Assembly (NCBI GenBank): GCA_016699575.1
Contig: CP064979.1
Location: 2,542,001-2,606,000 of the forward strand
Source: Flavobacteriales bacterium
Lineage (GTDB): Bacteria; Bacteroidota; Bacteroidia; Flavobacteriales_F; PHOS-HE28
Length of the DNA: 64,000 nucleotides
Direction: 5' to 3'
Positions within the stretch are counted from its first letter, which is position 1. Every line of letters begins with the position of its first letter. Shown here piece by piece: positions 1-7,664 of this stretch. The translations under genes were made by a program, and so were the position numbers. The notes below the pieces were generated by a model, which ran no database searches, was not told the origin of the DNA, and saw only the letters and a program-made list of their open reading frames with translations.

Positions 1-3000
1 AGTCACACCCAGTACTACAAGCGCTGGAAGCGCGAGCTGGGCCACGACCTGGTGCCCAACGACCCAGCGCAACTGGCCAGCTACGCGCAGGACCTGCACG
101 ACTACCTCGATGCCACCGAAGACCTGCTGCAGCAGCGCGCCGCCAACTGGAGCTGCATCGGTCCGTTCGATTGGGACCACGGCGCCGTGGCCAAGAGCTA
201 CGCCTGCGGCGCGGCCCACGTGTACACCGTGGAGCAGAGCATGGTGAACACCAATTTGCTCTACGCCGGCACCGCCAACAGCGGCGTTTGGAAGAGCACC
301 GACAAGGGCCTCAACTGGACGAACGTGACCAAGAATATGATGGTGGGATCGGTGCTGAGCGTTGAGCTGGACCATACCGTGCAGAACACCGCCTACTTCG
401 GCGCCGAGGGCGACCTGTGGAAGACCACCAACGGCGGCACCTCGTGGACGGCCATCGGCGATGCGACCTTCCAAGGGCTCAACCACACCATCCGCGACAT
501 CGTGCTGCACCCCACCAACAACCAGCAGCTGTACGTGATCAGCAACCAGGGGCTCTGGCGCAGCACCGATGGCGGCGCCAACTTCACGCAGGTGAAGACC
601 GGCAGCTGGCAGGAGCTGGAGCTGAAGCCCGGCGACCCCAACACGGTGTACGCGGTGAAGCAGACCAGCAACCGCACCGAGTTCTGGCGCAGCACGGACA
701 ATGGTGTGTCGTTCACGCAGGTGGGCACCGGCTGGCCCCTACCGGCCGGTGGCGATGAGCAGGAGCGCACGGAGATCGCCGTGACACCCGCCGCACCCAA
801 CACAGTGTACGCCCTCTGCACCGGCGTGGCTGATGGCGGTAGCGGTCTTTACGGCGTGTACAAGAGCATCGACAACGGCAGCAACTGGACCTTCCAATGC
901 TGCGGTACCGGACCGGGCGGCGTGCCGAGCCCCACCAACCTGAACCTGATGGGCTGGGACGACGCCGGACAGGACGACGGCGGGCAGTACTACTACGACC
1001 TGGCCTTCGCCGTGAGCCCCACCAACGCCAACAACCTGCACGTGTGCGGCGTGCAGCGCTGGGTAAGCACCGACGGTGGCGCCACGTTCACGTGTCCCGC
1101 CAAGTGGAGCCACAGCGGCGACCCCGATTACCTGCACGCCGACATCCACGACATGCGGTTCTACGGCAGCGACATCTGGGTGGCCAATGACGGCGGCATC
1201 TTCTACAGCAACGACGGCGGGGTGAACTTCACGCGCCGCATGTTCGGCATAGCAGGCACCGACTTTTGGGGCTTCGGCCAGGGTGGCTGGACGGGCAGCA
1301 ACGTGATGCTCGGCGGCACCTACCACAACGGCACGCTGCTGAAGGACAACAACGTGTACATCAACGGCTGGGTGAGCACCGACGGCGGCGACAACTTCCG
1401 CGGCTTCGTGCACCCGCAGTACGACCGCCGTGCGCTGAGCGATTATGGCTACAAGGTGCTCAGCGGCGACCGCACCGTGAACAACAGCAACAGCAGTTGG
1501 GACAAGGAGCCCAATGCGGATTACATCACCGGGCACAACAGCGAGGTGGTGTGGCACCCCAATCTGGTGAACAGCGCCTTCGTGGGCAGTGGCAACAGCC
1601 TGTGGCGCACCGACGACAACGGCGCATCGTTCGCGGAGCTGTACAACTTCAACGAGTACGTCACCAACATCGAAGTGGCCTTCAGCGATCCCAACACCAT
1701 CTATGTGTGCACCTACCCCGATTGGTGGGGCGTGAAAAAGGTGTGGCGCAGCACCAACGGCGGCGCCAGCTTCACGAACATCACGCCAACGCCAGCGTTC
1801 CTCGGAGGCAACGAGTGGGTGCCCTACGACATTGCCGTGAGCGGCACCGACCCGCAGACCATTTGGTTGTTGCGCACCAGCCAGTACGGCGACGCGCCCA
1901 ACATCAATAGCAACGTGGTGTACAAGAGCGTGAACGGCGGAACGAACTGGACGAACATCACCGACGCCAACCTGAACAACGAGTGGCCCACGAACATCGC
2001 GCACCAACTGGGCAGCAATGGCGCGCTCTACATCGGCACTCGTCGAGGGGTCTATTACCGCAGCGATGCAGCTCCAGCATGGACGTTGTGGAACGCCGGT
2101 CTGCCGGCCAACATCTTCAGCACCAAGTTGCTCATCAACTACCGCGACGGCAAGATCCGCAATGGCACCAACCGCAGTGTGTGGGAGAGCGCCTTGGAAG
2201 CCGCTGCACCGCCCGTGGCCAACTTCAGCGCCGACCGCCAAACGGTGACCTGTCTGGCACCCACGGTGCAGTTCTGGGACAACAGCGCGCTCAACGGGAC
2301 GAACACCACATGGAGCTGGAGCTTTCCTGGCGGAAGCCCGAACACGAGCACCATCCGGAATCCCCTCATCACCTATAGCACACCGGGTACCTACAACGTG
2401 TCGCTGACGGTGACCGATGTGAACGGCAACAGCACGCGCACCATCAACAGCTTCATCACCGTGAGCAACAGCGGCGCATCGGTGCCGCTGCTCGCCGATG
2501 CCGAGAACCAGCAGGCCGCGCCCACCGGCTGGAGCTTGCAGAACCCCGACAACCTGAGCACCTGGGGCAACGTGGCGGTGGCCGCAGGCCCCAACGGCAA
2601 CGCGGGCCGCGCATGGCGCCTGGACAATTATTACTACGATGCGGTGGGGCAGGAGGACCGCTTGGTGACACCCGTGATCACCTTGGGTGGCAGCGCGGGC
2701 ACGCGTCTGAAGTTCCACCGCGCCTATGCGCCTTACGGCGGCGGCTACGACGATGCGTTGCGCGTGGAGATCAGCACCAACTGCGGCAGCTCATGGACAC
2801 AGCTGTACTACGCGGCCGGTGCGGCATTGGGCACGGCCCCGCAGAACGGCAACCCCTTCGATCCCACTGCGGCTGGTGAGTGGGCCTTGAACGACATCGA
2901 CCTCAGCGCCTACGATGGTCAAGCGGTCGTGCTGCGCTTCGTGAACATCAACGACTACGGCAATCGCCTCTACCTGGACAACATCACGTTGGAGAACAAC

Positions 3001-3741
3001 GGCGTGCGCCTGGCGCTGAAGCTGATGCTTGAAGGCCCTTACGACAGCAACACGCTCCTCATGCGCGACGACATGCGCAACGCAGGTATCATCCCGTCCA
3101 ATGAGCCCAACACCGCAGCGGGATTCACGCAAGCCAGCGACGGGGGAGGCGAGGTGATGCAAACAGGCGTCACTTCCATCACCGGCGACAATGCCGTGGT
3201 GGATTGGGTGCAGATCGAATTGCGCAGCAACGCCAACCCGGCCACGATCATCGCAACGCGCGGCGCGCTCGTGCAACGCGATGGTGATGTGGTGGCGGAG
3301 GACGGTGTGTCGCCCATTGCAGTGCTGACTTCACCTGGCACGTACCGTGTTGCTGTTCGCCATCGTAACCACCTCGGTGCGATGACTTCCACCGGCGTCG
3401 CGCTCACCACCTTGGCCACCACGCTCGACTTCACCAACGGCAGCGTGGCGACGTTCGGCACCGATGCGCAGAAGATCGTTGGAGCGAAACGCCTGTTGTG
3501 GATGGGCAACGCGGTGCGCGACAACCAGCTCAAGTACACCGGCGCCAACAACGATCGTGATCCGATCCTGACACGTGTGGGCGGAACGGTGCCCACGGCC
3601 ACGGTGAACGGCTACTGGCCCGAGGACCACACGTTGGACGGTGTGGTGAAGTACACCGGTGCGGGCAACGATCGCGATCCGATCCTGATCAACGTGGGCG
3701 GCACGGTGCCAACGGCGGTGAGGACGGAGCAACTGCCGTAG
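1..3741 (+). CDS. BNR/VPS10-like repeat surface protein with PKD domain (5' end outside window)
   Basis: The frame is open from base 1 with no stop, so the start lies upstream; a GTG at 52 is unlikely to be the true start. About the first 700 residues carry repeated Asp-box/BNR-type motifs such as WRSTDGGANF and VWKSTDKGLNW, the signature of sortilin/VPS10-like and sialidase-like propellers in secreted Bacteroidota proteins. A PKD domain follows (about residues 737-822), then a jelly-roll-like domain (about 826-1000) with conserved YLDNITLE. The last 240 residues form a module beginning LEGPYDS and ending with two dockerin-like KYTG..NDRDPIL repeats. The same module ends the protein at 15889-19305. 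No canonical T9SS type A sorting domain is visible. Role inferred: large secreted or surface-anchored protein, possibly glycan- or protein-binding. Substrate unknown. Confidence 0.85.
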   Translation, partial: SHTQYYKRWKRELGHDLVPNDPAQLASYAQDLHDYLDATEDLLQQRAANWSCIGPFDWDHGAVAKSYACGAAHVYTVEQSMVNTNLLYAGTANSGVWKSTDKGLNWTNVTKNMMVGSVLSVELDHTVQNTAYFGAEGDLWKTTNGGTSWTAIGDATFQGLNHTIRDIVLHPTNNQQLYVISNQGLWRSTDGGANFTQVKTGSWQELELKPGDPNTVYAVKQTSNRTEFWRSTDNGVSFTQVGTGWPLPAGGDEQERTEIAVTPAAPNTVYALCTGVADGGSGLYGVYKSIDNGSNWTFQCCGTGPGGVPSPTNLNLMGWDDAGQDDGGQYYYDLAFAVSPTNANNLHVCGVQRWVSTDGGATFTCPAKWSHSGDPDYLHADIHDMRFYGSDIWVANDGGIFYSNDGGVNFTRRMFGIAGTDFWGFGQGGWTGSNVMLGGTYHNGTLLKDNNVYINGWVSTDGGDNFRGFVHPQYDRRALSDYGYKVLSGDRTVNNSNSSWDKEPNADYITGHNSEVVWHPNLVNSAFVGSGNSLWRTDDNGASFAELYNFNEYVTNIEVAFSDPNTIYVCTYPDWWGVKKVWRSTNGGASFTNITPTPAFLGGNEWVPYDIAVSGTDPQTIWLLRTSQYGDAPNINSNVVYKSVNGGTNWTNITDANLNNEWPTNIAHQLGSNGALYIGTRRGVYYRSDAAPAWTLWNAGLPANIFSTKLLINYRDGKIRNGTNRSVWESALEAAAPPVANFSADRQTVTCLAPTVQFWDNSALNGTNTTWSWSFPGGSPNTSTIRNPLITYSTPGTYNVSLTVTDVNGNSTRTINSFITVSNSGASVPLLADAENQQAAPTGWSLQNPDNLSTWGNVAVAAGPNGNAGRAWRLDNYYYDAVGQEDRLVTPVITLGGSAGTRLKFHRAYAPYGGGYDDALRVEISTNCGSSWTQLYYAAGAALGTAPQNGNPFDPTAAGEWALNDIDLSAYDGQAVVLRFVNINDYGNRLYLDNITLENNGVRLALKLMLEGPYDSNTLLMRDDMRNAGIIPSNEPNTAAGFTQASDGGGEVMQTGVTSITGDNAVVDWVQIELRSNANPATIIATRGALVQRDGDVVAEDGVSPIAVLTSPGTYRVAVRHRNHLGAMTSTGVALTTLATTLDFTNGSVATFGTDAQKIVGAKRLLWMGNAVRDNQLKYTGANNDRDPILTRVGGTVPTATVNGYWPEDHTLDGVVKYTGAGNDRDPILINVGGTVPTAVRTEQLP

Positions 3742-3754
3742 ACCAACCGAAAAT

Positions 3755-3792
3755 GAAGAGGCCCGCTCCGACTTGTCGGAGCGGGCCTCTTC
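3755..3792. terminator. Bidirectional hairpin terminator between convergent genes
   Basis: Perfect 18-bp inverted repeat (3755-3772 pairs with 3775-3792) lying 13 nt after the stop of the plus-strand gene and 12 nt after the stop of the convergent minus-strand gene. No long T tract, but position and symmetry fit a shared terminator. Confidence 0.8.
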
Positions 3793-3804
3793 GCGAATGC
3801 TGGC

Positions 3805-4982
3805 TTAGTGCCCCACCACCAGCGTGCGCGCTGCGGACGCACCGCTGCGGCCGATCAGCTGGTAGCTGTATACGCCATCGGTCAATTCTCTGGTGCTGAT
3901 GATGACCTGTGCGCTGTTGGCGGCGATGCGCTGTTCGCTCACCAACGCGCCACGCGCATCGTGCACGCGCAGCACGGCGGCTTCAGTCAAACCGTTCAGG
4001 TTGATGGTCGCTTGCGCATCGGCAGGCACGGGGTAAGCATTGCCGAGCGTATTGCCGAAGGCCGCGTCGAACTCCTCCACGCTCACCAGACCGTAGAACC
4101 AGTCGTGGCTCAGCTTCACCATCTGCTCGCCCACGCTGGCGGTGGCCAACTGCTCGGGGCCGATGCCGAAGTACACCACTTTGTAGTTGCTCGTTTGTGC
4201 GCGCAGGCCGCCCACCTTGGTAGTGCTGCCGTACTTCAGCACGGGCACTGCCGGAGCGATCGGGGTGATCTCCTCGGGGTACATGTTGCCACCGCCGAAC
4301 ACATCACTGATGGTGGTGTTGGGAAGAGCTCCGAACACGCCGTCGGTATCCTCGAAGTTCGCTTGGTTGTTGCTGGTGCTGCCGTCGGCCACATACGTGG
4401 CGTGCATGTAGTCCTCGTAGAACGCCTCGGTGATCGCCGTGCCGTTGGTGCCAGCAACACCGCTGTTGTCCCAGCCGATGTCCTGGCCGGCGATCATCAG
4501 GTTGCCACCTGCGTCCATGAACGCCTGGAGCTGCTGCACCATGGCGTCCGTGAGGCAGGGGAAGGTCCAGCTCACGTTGTAGTACACGTTGTTCACGCCG
4601 GTGAGCGCATTGGCCGCGCTGAAGTCGATGAAGGTGTTGCGAGCAGTGGTCGCACGGTTCATTTGGCTTGCGGCCACAAGACCGCCCTCATAGCGCGTCA
4701 CGTACGCCTCGGCCGTCGGGTTGTTCACGACCAGGTCCGTTACACCGCTGATCACATGGAACTCCTGCTCGATGGCAGGCGCTCCGGGATTGCTCGATGA
4801 GCGGATGCTCAGCAGGTAGTCGCCGATGCCGGGCGTTGCGCTGGGCGTGATCGTCACGGAGACGGGCTCGGCCACGCCATTGGTCATGGCCACGTTCGCC
4901 ACCGTTGGATAGTCGATGTTCTGGATGGTGAAGAACGACTGCCAGCCGGCCGGTGCGTTGATCGCCGTGAGCTCAACGATGT
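3805..4982 (-). pseudogene. 3' half of IS-interrupted Omp28-like T9SS cargo gene
   Basis: This is the C-terminal part of a secreted protein whose N-terminal half lies at 6408-7319. The reading frame is open through 4982, upstream of the first internal ATG at 4902, and runs into the IS110-family element with no start of its own. It encodes about 390 residues: an Ig-like segment (FFTIQNIDYPTV), a ThuA-like/flavodoxin-like stretch (FMDAGGNLMIAGQDIGWD), and a C-terminal T9SS type A sorting domain (NAYPVPADAQATINLNGL through GVYSYQL). Omp28-family proteins of Bacteroidota have this architecture. Removing 1427 bp of insertion restores a continuous frame of about 695 codons. As it stands the gene is broken, and this half is unlikely to be translated or exported because it lacks the signal peptide. 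Confidence 0.85.
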
Positions 4983-4988
4983 ACTCTA

Positions 4989-5215
4989 GACTTGCCCGCC
5001 TCGAAGATGGAGATCTTCGGGGAGCGAACGATCACTGAAGGAAACTGAGCAGGATCGCGGGTGAACCATTCCGCTGCATAGGCGCAAGGGCCTAAAGGAC
5101 TTATTGGCACCCGTGATCCACTCGGGTCTGAGGCTCGGATAGAATTCCAGGCGTAGTGGCCTAGTAGAGTTGTCGAGCACAGGGCCCATTGCTCAGTCCC
5201 TCCAGCGATCACTTG
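4989..5215 (+). ncRNA. Candidate IS110 bridge RNA in left non-coding end
   Basis: IS110-subgroup elements such as IS621 make a bridge RNA from this position, with one loop reading the target and another the donor ends. Seen here: a 7-bp hairpin (5002-5008 with 5013-5019); then 5027-5032 identical to the six target bases left of the GT core (4975-4980); 5165-5170 complementary to the six bases of the left IS end next to the core (4983-4988); and 5189-5196 identical to the eight bases of the right IS end next to the core (6400-6407). A right-target guide adjacent to the core was not found, although 5097-5105 is complementary to 6415-6423, five bases further out. Transcript ends are guesses, and the order of guides was not compared with a solved bridge RNA. 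Confidence 0.5.
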
Positions 5216-5237
5216 TCTAACCCAAAGGTACACGGAC

Positions 5238-6241
5238 ATGAGACACTGGATCGGCATTGATGTGAGCAAGGCGACCTTGGATGTGGCCTTGCTGGACGAA
5301 CAAGGCAAGGTCACCGCCGAAGAGAAGGTGGCCAACACGGAGAAGGGACTACGCAGCATGTGGAAGCGCTGGACCAAGATGTACGGGCTGAAGAAGGACC
5401 AATGCCTGGTGTGCCTGGAGCCCACCGGCCATTACTCGCATCTTCCGCTGGAGACACTCGTGCGGTTGGAGGTTCCCACCTGGCTTGCGCACCCCACGGA
5501 CATCATCAAGAGCATCGGCACCACGCGTGGCAAGAACGACCGCATCGATGCACTTCGGATCGCGGATTACGCACGCCGCTTCCACGACAAGGCCAGGCTT
5601 GTAACCGCCGATCACCTGCGCACCAACAAGCTCAAGCAACTGCTCGCCCGGCGTGAGAATCTGGTGCGTCGCAAGACCATGCACCACACCCAGATCCGCA
5701 ACCTGGACCATTGCGTGGACCAGTCGTTGCGCGCGGCCTTCACACGCATCGACAAGGCGCAGATCACCGCGCTCGACAAGTCGATCAGCAGATCGAGACC
5801 ATGATCAAAGAGGTGATCGCGGCTGAGCCAGAGCACCAGCGCATCTACGATCTGCTCTTGTCCATCGATGGCGTTGGCCCCGTGTTGGCAGCGCATCTGC
5901 TGGCACTCACCGAGGGCTTCCTGCGCTTCAAGACCGCGCGCGAGCTGGCCTGCCACGCCGGGGTGGCACCCTTCGAGTACAGCTCCGGCTCCAGCATCCG
6001 AGGCAAAACGCGCGTCTCCAAACAAGCGCAGCCCACTTTGAAGTACCTGCTGCACATGGCGGCTGTGGGATGCACGGCACGCAAAGGCGAATTGCAGGAC
6101 TACTGGAAGCGCAAGGTGGCCGAAGGCAAGCACAAGATGAGCGTGCTCAACGCCATCCGCAACAAGCTCATCCACCGCATCTGCGCCGTGATCGAACGGG
6201 GTACGCCATTCGTGCGCAGAACGGAACCGGCCGCTGCGTAG
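5238..6241 (+). pseudogene. IS110-family transposase, frameshifted
   Basis: The first frame (5238-5804, 188 codons) encodes the DEDD RuvC-like domain: D8 in GIDVSK, E61 in LEPTGHYS, and D101/D104 in RGKNDRIDAL. The second frame (homologous part from about 5784 to 6241) encodes the Transposase_20 domain with IDGVGPVLAAHLLAL and the Ser-rich SSGSSIRGKTRVSK stretch expected to hold the catalytic serine. The frames differ by -1 near 5781-5790. Inserting one extra GATC at the GATC there gives a smooth LDKSIDQQIETMIKE join, so a 4-bp repeat-unit loss is the simplest explanation. The intact enzyme would have about 335 residues, normal for the family. The element is probably no longer autonomous unless the shift is suppressed or is a sequencing error. 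Confidence 0.85.
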
Positions 6242-6323
6242 ACTTGTGCGTCGGGCCGAAACGGAAGCAGGCTCTGCTGAGGAGCAACCTGCCAGGGATA
6301 GGTCCGATGTACGACAGGCATAA

Positions 6324-6358
6324 CATGGGTCGAGGGCATCAAAAGCTCTTGACCCATG
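6324..6358 (+). repeat. Hairpin in IS right end
   Basis: Inverted repeat with 8-bp arms (6324-6331 and 6351-6358), 83 nt downstream of the transposase stop and inside the IS. It could terminate transposase transcription or be a structural part of the right end. There is no U tract directly after it. Confidence 0.5.
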
Positions 6359-6407
6359 CCTGGAGTTCCTCATGCCTGAAAAAAAACCTGCCCATTGGCT
6401 TGCTCAG

Positions 6408-7319
6408 GTCATAGAATAAGTCCTCCGGTGCGCCCAGCTCATTCGTGAACGTTGCGCCGAACGTGGTGTTCGCGCCATTGCTTCCGGCGCTATGGGCATA
6501 AGGACCGGTGAGCGCTGTTTCACCGATGATGAGCGTGCTGCCACCGTCGGCGGCCACTTCGCGGGCCTGGTACACCTCGGTCTGGTATTCGCCCACGAAG
6601 GCCACCACTTCGCAGTTCGCGATGTTGAAGCTGGTGGGGACGTTGTAGGTGTAGGTGCGTGTAACGGTGGTGCCTTGCGTGGTGGTGGTCACTTCATCGC
6701 CCCACACGTCGGTGAGGTAGTGGCGGAGCACATCGGTGTGGTTGTAGTTGGCGTTGTTGCCGTTCGGGCCGTAATCGGTCTGCCATCCGATGATATCGCT
6801 CTCCTTGAGCAGCACGCTGATGTAGTCGCTGCCGCCTGGGCTGTTGGCCGTGTAGTACAGCACCACGGTCACCGTCAGGTCGTGGGTGTTGCTATCGTAT
6901 GAGCTTTCCACGCCCACGTTCACCGGGCTGGTGAAGCCGAGCGCCTCGGTGGTGGCCGCATCCCACGCGCCACGGCCCAAGGTGGTTCCCGCGGCGAACG
7001 TGTGGCGGTTGATCACCCCGTTGGGGTAGCCGGGCGGTGCGAAGTGCGCATCGATAGTGGTGCCTTCCGGGGTTTGGAAGTCGGGCTGGTTGCCGCTCGG
7101 CACCGCGAACACGCCGGCGTGCACGCCAACGAACACGAACCGGTCCGTGTGGGCATCCTCGAGGTTGTCGCCGATCACGTGGCCTTCGGGGCAGTAGCCG
7201 CAGTTGACACCGGTGAAATCCTCGAGCAGCACCGTGCGCAATTGCGGATCGGTGCTCACTAGGCTTTGGGCCATGGCCAGCGCAGGGGCCATGGCGAGTA
7301 GGGTAAGGGGTTTCTTCAT
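6408..7319 (-). pseudogene. 5' half of IS-interrupted Omp28-like T9SS cargo gene
   Basis: Starts at the ATG with high coordinate 7319 and begins MKKPLTLLAMAPALAMAQ, a clean signal peptide. It then shows the Omp28-family thioredoxin-like region: LLEDFTGVNCGYCPEGH with a CxxC pair, and FVFVGVHAGVFAVP. Ig-like sequence follows to ELGAPEDLFYD, where the IS110-family element begins. Reading continues into the IS for about 20 codons to a stop at 6339. The missing half, including the T9SS sorting domain, is at 3805-4982. A truncated product could still be exported to the periplasm but would lack the signal for outer-membrane translocation. A TAGCTTGC promoter-like element lies 20 nt upstream of the start. 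Confidence 0.87.
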
Positions 7320-7339
7320 CGTGTTGGGGTTTCGCGGTG

Positions 7340-7347
7340 GCAAGCTA
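7340..7347 (-). promoter_or_regulatory. Promoter -7-like element (TAGCTTGC, minus strand)
   Basis: Matches the Bacteroidota -7 element TAnnTTTG except for its last bases, and lies 20 nt before the ATG at 7319. No clear -33 TTTG is visible. Confidence 0.4.
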
Positions 7348-7664
7348 TCCGGCCGGATGGGACTTGCTTCCGTGAACCTGCTGCAACCTTGGAACGCTGT
7401 CGAACGCCATCGTGCTATGACGGGTCCGGTCCGGACCTGCGGACAGGCGCAGAAGTGACAATGCACCGCACGGTCAAGCTTTCTACCTGACAAACAAAGG
7501 GATATGCTGTGTTGCATATGCCGCTTGCTACCAAAGGACCATGTCGAAATGGTTTCCTTGGGGAGTAATCGTCCGGGCAATTAGTAGGCGTGCATACCGT
7601 TTCTGTCGCGACATTCGATCAGCGGTTCTCTGCGGTACGCTCGCATCACATCGATCCTTGAACG
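7348..7664. other. Intergenic region between divergent genes
   Basis: About 317 bp without a convincing ORF. It contains a short palindrome (arms 7502-7507 and 7514-7519) that could be an operator or hairpin. The GTCCGG-rich stretch at 7424-7437 is related to the GACCGGTC palindromes seen elsewhere. Nothing else is recognisable. Confidence 0.5.

Larger units (their letters stand above)
4983..6409 (+). mobile_element. IS110-family insertion sequence inserted in an Omp28-like gene
   Basis: The element has a DEDD-type IS110 transposase, about 255 bp of non-coding left end and about 168 bp of non-coding right end. There are no terminal inverted repeats, as expected for the IS110 group. The proposed boundaries rest on a GT dinucleotide present at both junctions (4981-4982 and 6408-6409). 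Deleting one GT plus the element (1427 bp) rejoins the flanking coding halves in frame as ...FYD-IVEL.... Other frame-restoring cuts a few bases away are possible, so the ends are uncertain by about 6 bp. Guide-like matches in the left end independently favour the GT core. The long left non-coding end points to the IS110 rather than the IS1111 subgroup. Confidence 0.85.

Noticed and set aside
739..2718. Long minus-strand frame opposite the BNR protein
   Set aside because: Low-complexity His/Val/Ala-rich translation with no domain; it is a shadow of the real plus-strand gene.
5139..5145. ATAGAAT match between the IS left end and the right target flank (6411-6417)
   Set aside because: It is in direct rather than complementary orientation, so it does not fit a right-target guide; probably chance.
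4984..6405. CT or CTC core at the IS junctions (4984-4986 and 6403-6405)
   Set aside because: Joining the flanks there gives a 1419-bp removal that leaves the host gene out of frame; the GT junction restores the frame and lies flush with the guide matches.
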